This document shows positions 31,464 to 40,171 of a stretch of 64,000 bases of DNA, in pieces; within the stretch, counting starts at the first letter, position 1, and every line of letters starts with the position of its first letter. Both the position numbers and the translations under genes were made by a program. The stretch is taken from the NCBI RefSeq assembly GCF_017068395.1, contig NZ_CP070619.1:7936001-8000000 (forward strand), given 5' to 3'. The DNA comes from Rhodococcus pseudokoreensis (GTDB lineage Bacteria > Actinomycetota > Actinomycetes > Mycobacteriales > Mycobacteriaceae). Below the pieces are notes generated by a model that saw nothing but the letters and a program-made list of their open reading frames with translations, did not search any database and was not told the DNA's origin.

Positions 31464-32210
31464 GTGAGCGGGCACGAGGGCAGACACGAACTCCATGGCA
31501 ACGAACCCACGACGTCGCGGCGCTCACACGTCGTCTTCGCGCTGCTGGCCGCGCTCCTGCTCGGCGGGCTGGGAATCGCGATCGTGACGCAGGTGAAGAA
31601 CACCGGGTCCGGCGACACGCTCGACTCGGCGAGCCCCGCGGATCTGCTGGTCGTCCTGGACACGCTGAATCAGCGGGAGGCGGCTCTGCGGCAGGAGATC
31701 GCCTCGCTGGAACAGACCTTGGCAACCTTGCAACAGAGTGGCAGTTCCGGGGCGGCACTCGACGAGGCGCAGGCCCGGTTGACGGCCCTGTCGATCCAAG
31801 TCGGGAGCGCGCCGGCCACCGGCCCCGGCGTGACGCTGCGCATCACCGACCCCAACAAGGGGGTCGGATCCGAGGTCCTGCTCGACCTCGTCCAGGAACT
31901 GCGCGCCGCGGGCGCCGAGGCCGTGCAGATCCAGGGTGCCGACGGCCCGCCCATCCGGATCGGCGTCGACTCCTGGGTGTCCGGTTCGGCAGGCGGCGTG
32001 TCGGTGGACGGCCGCAAGGTGAACGCCCCCTACGGAGTTGTCGCCATCGGTGATCCGCCGACTCTGGCGGCCGCCCTGAACATTCCCGGCGGGGTGGTCG
32101 ACACGGTCGCGCGCAGCGGTGGACAGTTGACGATCGAACAATCGCAGCAGGTCACGATCTCCGCCTTGCGGGAGGCGAAACCTCGCCAATACGCTCAGCC
32201 CGGAAATTGA
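31464..32210 (+). CDS. DUF881 membrane-anchored protein (Rv1825 family)
   Basis: 248 residues. One membrane helix at about 20-40 (VVFALLAALLLGGLGIAIVT), a coiled coil at about 60-100 (LNQREAALRQEIASLEQTLA) and the DUF881 domain (GPGVTLRITDPNKGVGSEVL, QELRAAGAEAVQIQ). It resembles the product two genes upstream and shares its layout. GTG at 31464 lies 7 bases after the preceding stop. Function unknown; a periplasmic partner of the DUF1290 protein is inferred. Confidence 0.87.
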   Translation: MSGHEGRHELHGNEPTTSRRSHVVFALLAALLLGGLGIAIVTQVKNTGSGDTLDSASPADLLVVLDTLNQREAALRQEIASLEQTLATLQQSGSSGAALDEAQARLTALSIQVGSAPATGPGVTLRITDPNKGVGSEVLLDLVQELRAAGAEAVQIQGADGPPIRIGVDSWVSGSAGGVSVDGRKVNAPYGVVAIGDPPTLAAALNIPGGVVDTVARSGGQLTIEQSQQVTISALREAKPRQYAQPGN

Positions 32211-32252
32211 TCTTCGCATCCGCCCGCGGATTGCCATCGAAAGGAAGCCACT

Positions 32253-32657
32253 GTGAGTGAGCTCGAAATCCCCGCCGATCGTCGGTACACCGCCGAACAC
32301 GAGTGGGTCGAGCGGACGGGGCCCACGACGGTGCGCGTCGGCATCACCGATTTCGCGCAGTCCCAGCTCGGCGACGTCGTGTTCGTCCAGCTTCCGGCCG
32401 TCGACGAGGACGTGACGGCGGGCGAATCGTTCGGCGAGGTGGAATCCACCAAGAGCGTCTCCGACATCTTCGCCCCGCTGACGGCGAAAGTCGTTGCCGC
32501 CAACGCTGATCTGGACGGCAACCCGGAACTCGTGAACTCCGCGCCCTACGGGCAGGGGTGGCTGGTGGAACTCGGCGTCGACGACGAGGCGACCCTCGAC
32601 GCCGCACTGGCCGAAATGCTGGACGCCGCCGGGTATGCAGACATCACGGCAGGATAA
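32253..32657 (+). CDS. gcvH: glycine cleavage system H protein
   Basis: 134 residues. The lipoyl-carrier motif is FGEVESTKSVSD with the lipoylated Lys near residue 67, in a biotinyl/lipoyl fold (TVRVGITDFAQSQLGDVVFV). It shuttles the aminomethyl group between the P, T and L proteins of the glycine cleavage complex. GAAAGGA precedes the GTG. gcvP lies 3.4 kb further on; gcvT is not in this window. Confidence 0.96.
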   Translation: MSELEIPADRRYTAEHEWVERTGPTTVRVGITDFAQSQLGDVVFVQLPAVDEDVTAGESFGEVESTKSVSDIFAPLTAKVVAANADLDGNPELVNSAPYGQGWLVELGVDDEATLDAALAEMLDAAGYADITAG

Positions 32658-32978
32658 TTTCCCGCCGAACACGCGAAGCGGTAATCGGATAGTTTCGGAA
32701 GGTGCCGACAGCCCGGAAAACGGGGTTGCCGGAGAAATCCGCTGTCGGAATACCGGTTCGTAATGTACTGGCGGCCTGTCTCACTACACGCACCGGCGTG
32801 CGCAGGGTACGGTCAATGTTGAACGCATGTGCCGTGTCGGGGCGCAGGTCCGTAGTTTGAATGTGATCGTGGGAGTTTGCACAGAAGTTAATGTGCACGG
32901 GAACCGAATTATGTAGTACCGAGTGGCATTGCGTAGTCCAGCGAATCTTGCTGGATGATCGAACTAGGAGGAGAAACG
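32658..32978. promoter_or_regulatory. garA upstream region with an inverted repeat
   Basis: A 321-base gap with unusually low GC for this window in its second half. TGCACA-GAAGTTAA-TGTGCA at 32878-32897 is a perfect 6-base inverted repeat with an 8-base spacer and could be a regulator site. GGTGCCGACAGCCCGG and CGGGGTTGCCGG near 32700-32740 can pair after gcvH. I cannot place a convincing -10/-35 pair. No gene is seen. Confidence 0.4.
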
Positions 32979-33479
32979 GTGAGCGAGAACGGCAACGACG
33001 CGGTCTATGGGGAGACGCCGGCGGAAACCACGTCGGTCTTCCGCGCGGACTTTCTCAATGAGCTCGACAACTCCTCGGCAACCCAGGCTCCGGAGGCTCC
33101 GGTGTCGGGTGTGGAGGGACTGCCCGCGGGCTCTGCTCTGCTCGTCGTCAAGCGTGGACCGAACGCAGGGTCGCGCTTCCTGCTCGACCAGCCGACGACG
33201 TCCGCAGGACGGCATCCCGACAGCGACATCTTCCTCGACGACGTCACCGTCAGCCGTCGTCATGCGGAGTTCCGCCAGGAGGACGACGAGTTCCAGGTGG
33301 TCGACGTCGGCAGCCTCAACGGCACCTACGTCAACCGTGAGCCGGTCGACTCGGCAGTCCTCGCGAACGGCGACGAGGTGCAGATCGGCAAGTTCCGGCT
33401 GGTCTTCCTGACCGGACCCCGGACCACGGCCGGTGGGTCGCAGATCGGTGAGACGTCAGCTGGTGCGGGTAGCCAATGA
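32979..33479 (+). CDS. garA: GarA, FHA-domain regulator of glutamate and TCA metabolism
   Basis: 166 residues. The N-terminal ETTSVFRADFL holds the adjacent Thr pair (about 17-18) that PknG and PknB phosphorylate in mycobacterial GarA. The FHA domain (about 60-140) shows GRHPDSDIFLDDVTVSRRHAEF and GSLNGTYVNREPV. Unphosphorylated GarA binds 2-oxoglutarate decarboxylase and glutamate dehydrogenases; phosphorylation closes the FHA domain on its own tail. GTG at 32979 with AGGAGG 7 bases upstream is clear. It overlaps the MerR gene by 4 bases. Confidence 0.95.
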   Translation: MSENGNDAVYGETPAETTSVFRADFLNELDNSSATQAPEAPVSGVEGLPAGSALLVVKRGPNAGSRFLLDQPTTSAGRHPDSDIFLDDVTVSRRHAEFRQEDDEFQVVDVGSLNGTYVNREPVDSAVLANGDEVQIGKFRLVFLTGPRTTAGGSQIGETSAGAGSQ

Positions 33480-34216
33480 CCGCGGTGCGGCAGCAGCAGG
33501 CGCATTCGGGGATGTCGATCGGCTCCGTGCTGGATCGACTGCGCCCCGATTTTCCTGATGTGACGATCTCGAAGATCCGATTCCTCGAAGCCGAGGGTCT
33601 CATCAGCCCGCAGCGCACTCCCTCGGGGTATCGGCGATTCTCGATCGCCGACACTGAACGACTGCGCTACGTCCTGACGGCGCAGCGCGATCAGTATCTG
33701 CCGCTGAAGGTCATCAAGGAGCAGCTCGAGGCCATCGACAGAGGTGTGGCCACGGTCGGCGCAGGCGATTCTTCGCCGCGCCGGCCGCGCGCGCTCACCG
33801 TGGCCCCGGGAGAGGTGTCCCCGGAGGAATTCCGCTCCGACCGCGAGGTGCGGATCAGCCGCGACGACCTGATCTCCCGGGCCGGGATCGACGAGAAGTT
33901 CCTCGTCGAGCTGACCCGGGGCGGCCTGGTGGTTCCCGGGCCTGCGGGGTTCTTCGACGAGGATGCGGTGACCCTGGCGCGCACCGCGAGAGCGATGTCC
34001 GAATTCGGACTCGAGGTGCGGCACCTGCGGGCGTTCAAACTGGCCGCCGACCGCGAGGCCGGGTTGGTCGCGCAGATCGCCGGGCCCGTCGCCAAGGGCC
34101 GCGACGCCGGCGCACGGGATCGCGCCGAGGAGATGGTGCGGGAACTGGCCGCGCTGTCTCTGACGTTGCACACCTGCCTGGTGAAGTCGGCCGTCCGAGG
34201 TGCGCTCGATCGGTGA
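33476..34216 (+). CDS. MerR-family regulator, FtsR/Rv1828 type
   Basis: 246 residues. The winged helix at about 12-80 contains SIGSVLDRLRPDFPDVTISK then FLEAEGLISPQRTPSGYRRF, the MerR DNA-binding pattern. A long C-terminal half (about 115-240) replaces the usual short effector domain. In Corynebacterium the homologue FtsR activates ftsZ. The ATG overlaps the garA stop, so both are made from one message. Confidence 0.9.
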   Translation: MTAVRQQQAHSGMSIGSVLDRLRPDFPDVTISKIRFLEAEGLISPQRTPSGYRRFSIADTERLRYVLTAQRDQYLPLKVIKEQLEAIDRGVATVGAGDSSPRRPRALTVAPGEVSPEEFRSDREVRISRDDLISRAGIDEKFLVELTRGGLVVPGPAGFFDEDAVTLARTARAMSEFGLEVRHLRAFKLAADREAGLVAQIAGPVAKGRDAGARDRAEEMVRELAALSLTLHTCLVKSAVRGALDR

Positions 34217-34365
34217 GGTGAGTTCGCCGGCGGTCCCACCTCGGAACTTCCCAACGACGCTGCGCTCGAACGGCTGTACGGTCGAAGAGCAGACACGAAT
34301 CGAATAGAATCCTGGTACGGCATTGTGTGCCGCGGACGGACCATTGCAGGGTGGAGGCAGACGCG

Positions 34366-34839
34366 ATGAGCGAAATGCACGTGATCGGAGTTCGTGTCGA
34401 GCAGCCCCAGAATCAACCTGTCCTGCTGCTGCGGGAAACCGACGGCGAGCGGTACCTGCCCATCTGGATCGGGCAGACCGAGGCCACCGCCATCGCACTC
34501 GAGCAGCAGGGTGTCGAGCCGGCGCGTCCGCTGACCCACGACCTGATCAAGAACCTGATCGAAGCGTTCGGCCGCACTCTGAAGGAAGTCCGCATCGTCG
34601 AACTCCGCGAGGGCACGTTCTACGCCGACCTGGTGTTCGACCAGAACACTCGCGTCTCGGCCCGCCCGTCCGACTCCATCGCCATCGCACTGCGCATCGG
34701 GGTCCCGATCTTCGCCGAGGAATCGGTGCTCACGGAGGCCGGGCTGGTCATGCCCGACGAGCGTGAGGACGAGGTCGAGAAGTTCAAGGAATTCCTCGAG
34801 TCCGTGTCGCCGGACGATTTCAAAGCCACCGACGGCTAG
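34366..34839 (+). CDS. bifunctional nuclease domain protein (DUF151, Rv1829 family)
   Basis: 157 residues of the DUF151/BFN fold: LPIWIGQTEATAIALEQQGV near 33-52, then TFYADLVFDQNTRVSARPSD near 85-105. Plant and bacterial members have been reported with RNase/DNase activity, but the catalytic residues are not settled, so a structural role is possible. ATG at 34366 is set by GGAGG 8 bases upstream. It sits between two MerR genes as in mycobacteria. Confidence 0.9.
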   Translation: MSEMHVIGVRVEQPQNQPVLLLRETDGERYLPIWIGQTEATAIALEQQGVEPARPLTHDLIKNLIEAFGRTLKEVRIVELREGTFYADLVFDQNTRVSARPSDSIAIALRIGVPIFAEESVLTEAGLVMPDEREDEVEKFKEFLESVSPDDFKATDG

Positions 34840-35119
34840 TTTCTCCAGCGGAAGAGCCGCCGGCGCAGTAACGGTTGAGGTTCTTCCGGCGCGTTGCGTT
34901 GACCCGGTCTCCTCGGAGTCATAGCGTTCGGTGCAGTGATTTTCTGCCCTGCAGATTGTATCGGGCGTACGCTGAGTAGGTTCAGGGTACGGACTAGCTC
35001 GATGTCACTGGTGGCGCTTGCGCCGCTCGATGTGCTGCGGATTGCCGCGGACACTGGCGACGCGCGTCACAGGCGCACTGATCGTCGGGTTCAGTGCAAC
35101 ATGCGAGAGGGAGTAGTCA

Positions 35120-35740
35120 GTGGGAGATCGGCCGCAGGAGAATGCGCTGAATCTTGCGCCCGGCGACAACGTTGCCGAGTCCGAGTTCAGCTCCGAGGAG
35201 ATCCAGCCGGGCCTCTTCCCGGACGATTCCGTGCCCGACGACCTCGTCGGATACCGCGTCCCCATCGCCTGCCAGATCGCGGGAATCACCTACCGCCAGC
35301 TCGATTACTGGGCTCGCACATCCCTCGTGGTGCCGTCCATCCGTGGCGCGGCCGGGTCGGGCAGCCAACGGCTGTACTCGTTCAAGGACATCCTCGTCCT
35401 CAAGATCGTCAAGCGCCTGCTCGACACCGGAATCTCCTTGCAGAACATTCGCGTGGCCGTCGACCACCTGCGTAAGCGCGGAGTGCGGGACTTGGCCAAG
35501 ATCACACTTTTCTCGGACGGGACGACGGTCTACGAGTGCACGTCGGCCGAGGAGGTCGTCGATCTGCTCCAGGGTGGGCAGGGTGTGTTCGGTATCGCGG
35601 TCAGTGGTGCAATGCGCGAACTGACCGGCACCATCGCCGATTTCCCCGCAGAGCGCGCCGACGGCGGCGAGAGCGAGCAGAGCCCCGAGGACGAGCTGGC
35701 GTCGCGGCGCAAGAACCGCGCGAGCCGCAAGACGGGCTAG
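35120..35740 (+). CDS. MerR-family regulator (Rv1830 family)
   Basis: 206 residues. A disordered acidic tail (1-45) precedes a MerR winged helix (GYRVPIACQIAGITYRQLDY, then RGAAGSGSQRLYSFKDILV), followed by a helical C-terminus ending in a basic KSR-type tail. The mycobacterial homologue Rv1830 (McdR) has been linked to cell division control. The 280 bases before it (34840-35119) contain no gene. GTG at 35120 with GAGGGAG upstream. Confidence 0.9.
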   Translation: MGDRPQENALNLAPGDNVAESEFSSEEIQPGLFPDDSVPDDLVGYRVPIACQIAGITYRQLDYWARTSLVVPSIRGAAGSGSQRLYSFKDILVLKIVKRLLDTGISLQNIRVAVDHLRKRGVRDLAKITLFSDGTTVYECTSAEEVVDLLQGGQGVFGIAVSGAMRELTGTIADFPAERADGGESEQSPEDELASRRKNRASRKTG

Positions 35741-35814
35741 GCCGCAACCCCAGGAGCGCGGCGCTGGTGGCGCCGCTCTCTGAGCTCGTGACATAGACTG
35801 GCGGTGCGTCGACG

Positions 35815-36055
35815 CCGTGCGGGAGAGTTCCGGGCACTGCATGCACAGCAGCATCGTGTGTGCGGGAGTTCGGGCGCCGAAGGAGCAACACCTCCCCGTC
35901 AATCTCTCAGGCAAACAGGACCGTGCGGGCTCCGACGCCTCTGGAAAGCGGTGGGAGCACCCACCCGCCCACGGGGAAAGGGCCGTCTTCACACGTGAAC
36001 GACGGTACCGAATCTCTCAGGCGCTCGACCCGAGCAGGCGACAGAGGGGGAGGGA
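35815..36055 (+). promoter_or_regulatory. tandem glycine riboswitch upstream of gcvP
   Basis: Two aptamer cores in a row. The first runs GTGCGGGAGAGTTCCGG, GCGCCGAAGGAGCAAC, TCTCAGGCAAACAGGACCG and CTCTGGAAAGCGG (about 35815-35955); the second contains GGGGAAAGGGCCG, AATCTCTCAGGCGCTCG and GACAGAGGGGGAGG (to about 36055). These are the conserved blocks of the gcvT-type glycine riboswitch. It ends about 50 bases before the gcvP GTG. In known cases glycine binding turns on cleavage genes. Confidence 0.92.
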
Positions 36056-36107
36056 CGTTCCGCAGAGCGGGGCGTGTCCTGGTCCTCCGAACTGCTTGGG
36101 AGTTGTC

Positions 36108-38960
36108 GTGATCGACGCTGGAAGCCGTACATTCGCCGATCGTCATGTCGGCCCGAACGCTGCGGAACTCGCGCACATTCTCGAACTGGTCGGGGCCGAT
36201 TCGCTGGACGACCTCGCGTCGAAAGCCGTTCCCGCCGTCATCCTGGACGGGGTCACGGGTGGGATCGCCGACGGCCTCGACGCCCTGCCCGCACCGGTCT
36301 CCGAGCACGAGGCGCTCGCCGAACTGTCCGCACTCGCCGCGCAGAACACCGTGGCGACGTCCATGATCGGGCTCGGCTACTACGACACCCTCACCCCGCC
36401 GGTTCTGATCCGGAACATCATCGAGAACCCGGCCTGGTACACGGCCTACACGCCGTACCAGCCCGAGATCAGCCAGGGCCGCCTCGAGGCCCTCCTCAAC
36501 TTCCAGACGATGGTCGCCGACCTGACCGGCATGGAGGTCGCCAACTCGTCGATGCTCGACGAGGCCACCGCCGCCGCCGAGGCGATGACCCTGCTGCGCC
36601 GGGCGAGCAAGAGCAAGTCCCCGCGGTTCGTCGTCGACGCCGACCTGTTCCCGCAGACGCTGGCCGTCGTCGAGACCCGGGCCGAGCCGCTCGGCATCGA
36701 GATCGTGGTGGCCGATCTGTCCGCAGGCCTGCCGGACGGCGACTTCTTCGGCGTCCTCGGGCAGATGCCCGGCGCGTCCGGCCGCATCGCCGACTACACT
36801 GACGTGATCGCCGCAGCCCACGAGCGCGGCGCACTGGTCGCAGTCGGAGCGGACCTGCTGGCGCTGACTCTCCTCACCCCGCCCGGCGAGATCGGTGCCG
36901 ACGCCTGCTTCGGCACCACCCAGCGGTTCGGTGTCCCCATGGGCTTCGGCGGCCCGCACGCCGGCTACCTGGCCGTGCACACCAAGCACGCACGCCAGCT
37001 CCCCGGCCGCCTGGTGGGCGTCTCCGTCGACGCCGACGGCGACAAGGCCTACCGGCTGGCGCTGCAGACCCGCGAGCAGCACATTCGCCGTGAGAAGGCG
37101 ACCTCGAACATCTGCACCGCGCAGGTGCTCCTCGCGATTCTCGCGGCCATGTACGCCAGCTACCACGGCGCCGAGGGTCTGAAGGCGATCGCCCTGCGCG
37201 TCGCGAACACGGCACATTCCCTGGCGGCCGCCCTCCGCAAGACCGGGTCCGTCGTCGTGCACGACCAGTTCTTCGACACGATCCTCGTGCGCGTCGACGG
37301 CCGGGCGGCGGACGTCGTGGCGAAGGCGAAGGACGCCGGCATCAACCTGCGGCTCGTCGACGCCGATCACGTCGCCGTCGCCTGTGACGAGGCCACCACC
37401 GACGACGACGTCGCCCACGTGCTGGCGGCGTTCGGCGGCGACGGCGCAGTGGCCCCCGAGGCGGGCACATCCGTCCCGGACGCGCAGCTCCGCGGATCCG
37501 ACTACCTGCAGCACGAGGCGTTCACCCGGTACCGCACCGAAACGGCGATGCTGCGCTACCTGCGGGCGTTGTCCGACAAGGACATCGCACTCGACCGCAG
37601 CATGATCCCGCTCGGCTCCTGCACGATGAAGCTCAATGCCACCGCCGAGATGGAAGCGATCACCTGGCCCGCATTCGCCGGACTGCACCCGTTCGCGCCC
37701 ACCGGGGACACCCCGGGAATTCTGCGCATCATCAAGGACCTCGAGAACTGGCTCGTCGCCGTCACCGGCTACGACGCCGTCAGCCTGCAGCCGAATGCCG
37801 GCAGCCAGGGCGAGTACGCCGGACTGCTCGCGATCCGCAACTACCACCTCAGCCGCGGCGACGACCACCGCGACACCTGCCTCATCCCGTCGAGCGCCCA
37901 CGGCACCAACGCCGCCTCGGCGGTCATGGCCGGGATGCGCGTCGAGGTCGTCGCGTGCCGCCCCAACGGTGACGTGGACCTCGACGATCTGCGGGCGAAG
38001 ATCGCGGACCACGCCGAGCGCCTCGCGGCGATCATGATCACCTACCCGTCCACCCACGGGGTGTACGAGCACGAGATCGCCGACATCTGCGCCGCCGTCC
38101 ACGACGCAGGCGGCCAGGTGTACGTCGACGGCGCCAACCTCAACGCCCTGGTCGGTCTGGCCAGGCCCGGACGGTTCGGCGGCGACGTCAGCCACCTCAA
38201 CCTGCACAAGACGTTCTGCATCCCGCACGGCGGCGGCGGCCCCGGTGTCGGTCCGATCGGTGTGCGGTCGCACCTCACACCGTTCCTGCCCGGACATCCG
38301 CTCGCACCCGAACTCGGCACCGCAGGCCCGATCTCCGCGGCCCCGTACGGCAGCGCGTCGATCCTGCCCATCACGTGGGCGTACATCCGGATGATGGGCG
38401 CCGTCGGACTGCGCCGCGCCAGCCTGACCGCCATCGCGTCGGCCAACTACATCGCGCGCCGCCTGGACGAGTACTTCCCCGTCCTCTACACGGGCGAGGG
38501 CGGAATGGTGGCCCACGAGTGCATCCTCGACCTCCGGCCGATCACCAAGGACACCGGTGTGACCGTGGACGACGTCGCAAAGCGTCTCGCCGACTACGGT
38601 TTTCACGCACCGACGATGAGCTTCCCGGTGGCGGGCACGCTGATGGTGGAGCCCACCGAGAGTGAGAACCTCGAAGAGATCGACGCCTTCTGTGAGGCGA
38701 TGATCGCGATCCGCGCCGAGATCGACCGCGTCGGCTCGGGGGAGTGGACGGTGGACGACAACCCGCTGCGCGGCGCCCCGCACACGGCCGGCTGCCTGGC
38801 GGCGGAATGGAACCACCCCTACACCCGCGAGACGGCGGTGTTCCCTCGCGGCAAGGCCCGGCCGAAGGTGTGGCCCGCGGTGCGGCGCATCGACGGCGCG
38901 CACGGTGACCGCAACCTCGTGTGCTCCTGCCCGCCGATCTCCGCATTCGAAGGCGCCTGA
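36108..38960 (+). CDS. gcvP: glycine dehydrogenase (decarboxylating), P protein
   Basis: 950 residues, the usual size of a single-chain P protein. It has two PLP-enzyme halves (N-terminal [21 protein letters not shown]-terminal [14 protein letters not shown]) and the PLP lysine in [16 protein letters not shown] near residue 701. It decarboxylates glycine and loads the aminomethyl group on GcvH. GTG at 36108 gives [11 protein letters not shown] close to the start, as in the family. A tandem glycine riboswitch lies just upstream. Confidence 0.96.
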   Translation: MIDAGSRTFADRHVGPNAAELAHILELVGADSLDDLASKAVPAVILDGVTGGIADGLDALPAPVSEHEALAELSALAAQNTVATSMIGLGYYDTLTPPVLIRNIIENPAWYTAYTPYQPEISQGRLEALLNFQTMVADLTGMEVANSSMLDEATAAAEAMTLLRRASKSKSPRFVVDADLFPQTLAVVETRAEPLGIEIVVADLSAGLPDGDFFGVLGQMPGASGRIADYTDVIAAAHERGALVAVGADLLALTLLTPPGEIGADACFGTTQRFGVPMGFGGPHAGYLAVHTKHARQLPGRLVGVSVDADGDKAYRLALQTREQHIRREKATSNICTAQVLLAILAAMYASYHGAEGLKAIALRVANTAHSLAAALRKTGSVVVHDQFFDTILVRVDGRAADVVAKAKDAGINLRLVDADHVAVACDEATTDDDVAHVLAAFGGDGAVAPEAGTSVPDAQLRGSDYLQHEAFTRYRTETAMLRYLRALSDKDIALDRSMIPLGSCTMKLNATAEMEAITWPAFAGLHPFAPTGDTPGILRIIKDLENWLVAVTGYDAVSLQPNAGSQGEYAGLLAIRNYHLSRGDDHRDTCLIPSSAHGTNAASAVMAGMRVEVVACRPNGDVDLDDLRAKIADHAERLAAIMITYPSTHGVYEHEIADICAAVHDAGGQVYVDGANLNALVGLARPGRFGGDVSHLNLHKTFCIPHGGGGPGVGPIGVRSHLTPFLPGHPLAPELGTAGPISAAPYGSASILPITWAYIRMMGAVGLRRASLTAIASANYIARRLDEYFPVLYTGEGGMVAHECILDLRPITKDTGVTVDDVAKRLADYGFHAPTMSFPVAGTLMVEPTESENLEEIDAFCEAMIAIRAEIDRVGSGEWTVDDNPLRGAPHTAGCLAAEWNHPYTRETAVFPRGKARPKVWPAVRRIDGAHGDRNLVCSCPPISAFEGA

Positions 38961-38969
38961 CACCGGAGG

Positions 38970-38993
38970 CCCGTCCCGCTTCGGCGGGGCGGG
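38970..38993. terminator. hairpin between convergent gcvP and metallophosphoesterase genes
   Basis: CCCGTCCCGC and GCGGGGCGGG around a TTCG tetraloop, with one G-T wobble. It lies in the 56 bases between convergent stops and may end both transcripts; T tracts are missing, as is common in high-GC actinomycetes. Confidence 0.6.
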
Positions 38994-39016
38994 TCCCGCC
39001 TCAGTCCGTGCGCAGG

Positions 39017-40171
39017 TCAGTCCGCGCGCACCAGTTCGAGGATCGTGATCTCGGGTGGGGCGCCGACCCGCACGGGCGGTCCCCACGCGCCGACGCCGCG
39101 GGTCGTGTAGAGGACGGTGTTCCCGATCCGGTCGAGTCCCGCCACCGACGGCTGCTGCAACGGCACCAGGTAATTCAGCGGCCACATCTGGCCACCGTGC
39201 GTGTGCCCCGACAGTTGCAGGTCCACACCGAGGTCCGACGCTTCCAGGGCCTGTCGCGGTTCGTGCGCGAGCAGCACGACGAACGTCGACGGATCGCGTC
39301 CCGCGAGCGCGGCAGGGAGGTCCGGTTCGTACGGGGCCGGCGACGAGTAGTCGTGGATGCCCGCGATGTCGATGGCGGCGCCGCCTCGCGTGATCGTCGC
39401 GTGTTCGTTGCGCAGCGTCCTGATGCCCAGGCGGTCCCACACATCGAGCCACCGGCCACCGTCGTCGGCGTAGAACTCGTGGTTGCCGCTGACCCCGAAC
39501 ACCCCGAGCGGGGCTTCGAGGTCGCCGAGCGGCTGTAGGTCGGGCGCTACCTTCGCGACGGTCCCGTCCACCAGGTCGCCCGCGATCGCGACGAGATCAG
39601 GCCGCTCCGCGTTCACGAGATCGACCACGCGGCGCGTGAAATCGACTCCTCGCGCCGGGCCGACGTGCAGGTCGGAGACGAGCGCCACGCGCACACCTTC
39701 GAACTCGGCGGGAAGGCGCCGCAGCGGTACGCGGACCCGCACGATCCGTGGACGAGCGGCCTCGCGCACCCCATAGCCTGCGGCGCCGACGGCACCCACG
39801 ACCACGACCGCGGTGGCGACGCGCAGACCTCGCCGACGGGACAGATCGACCTGTTCGTCGCGCCCCCTGCCGCGCTGGCGGGCGAACAGCCGGGTGAGCA
39901 GCGACACCAGGGCGACCAGGAGAAGTCCGAGCACCAGATAAAACATCGCGCCGAGCCACACCCAGCCCACCCATCCCGGTGGACGCGCCCATCCCGGATC
40001 GAAGGCTTCGCCGCTGCCCACGCCGATGACGGCGAGAACCCACAGAACGACGAGGGTCACGTCGACGACCACCGACCAGGGGCGCCTCAACCCGGTAGCC
40101 CGGACGAGCCGCCGATGAAGCCACCAGGTGACGAGCGCGAGGAAGACCGCGAAGACCAGGAGCCTCGTCAC
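39017..40171 (-). CDS. membrane-anchored metallophosphoesterase
   Basis: 384 residues. About four membrane helices occupy 1-130 (LLVFAVFLALVTWWL, VVVDVTLVVLWVLAVIGVG, LGAMFYLVLGLLLVALVSLL and AVVVVGAVGAAG). The phosphoesterase domain follows with all five metal motifs: SDLHVG, GDLVDG, GNHEFY, AHEP and GHTHGGQ. Such proteins (YkuE-like) cut phosphodiesters outside the membrane. The GTG overlaps the stop of the VWA gene upstream, so the two are co-translated. Substrate unknown. Confidence 0.92.
   Translation of the reverse strand: MTRLLVFAVFLALVTWWLHRRLVRATGLRRPWSVVVDVTLVVLWVLAVIGVGSGEAFDPGWARPPGWVGWVWLGAMFYLVLGLLLVALVSLLTRLFARQRGRGRDEQVDLSRRRGLRVATAVVVVGAVGAAGYGVREAARPRIVRVRVPLRRLPAEFEGVRVALVSDLHVGPARGVDFTRRVVDLVNAERPDLVAIAGDLVDGTVAKVAPDLQPLGDLEAPLGVFGVSGNHEFYADDGGRWLDVWDRLGIRTLRNEHATITRGGAAIDIAGIHDYSSPAPYEPDLPAALAGRDPSTFVVLLAHEPRQALEASDLGVDLQLSGHTHGGQMWPLNYLVPLQQPSVAGLDRIGNTVLYTTRGVGAWGPPVRVGAPPEITILELVRAD

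Noticed and set aside
32877-32915. TTGCAC and TATGTA as a garA promoter
   Set aside because: The spacing is 27 bases, too long for a sigma-70-type pair.
35907-39452. A 1181-codon minus-strand frame opposite gcvP
   Set aside because: High-GC antisense shadow; composition is low-complexity (Val/Asp/Gly/Arg) and gcvP is unmistakable on the other strand.
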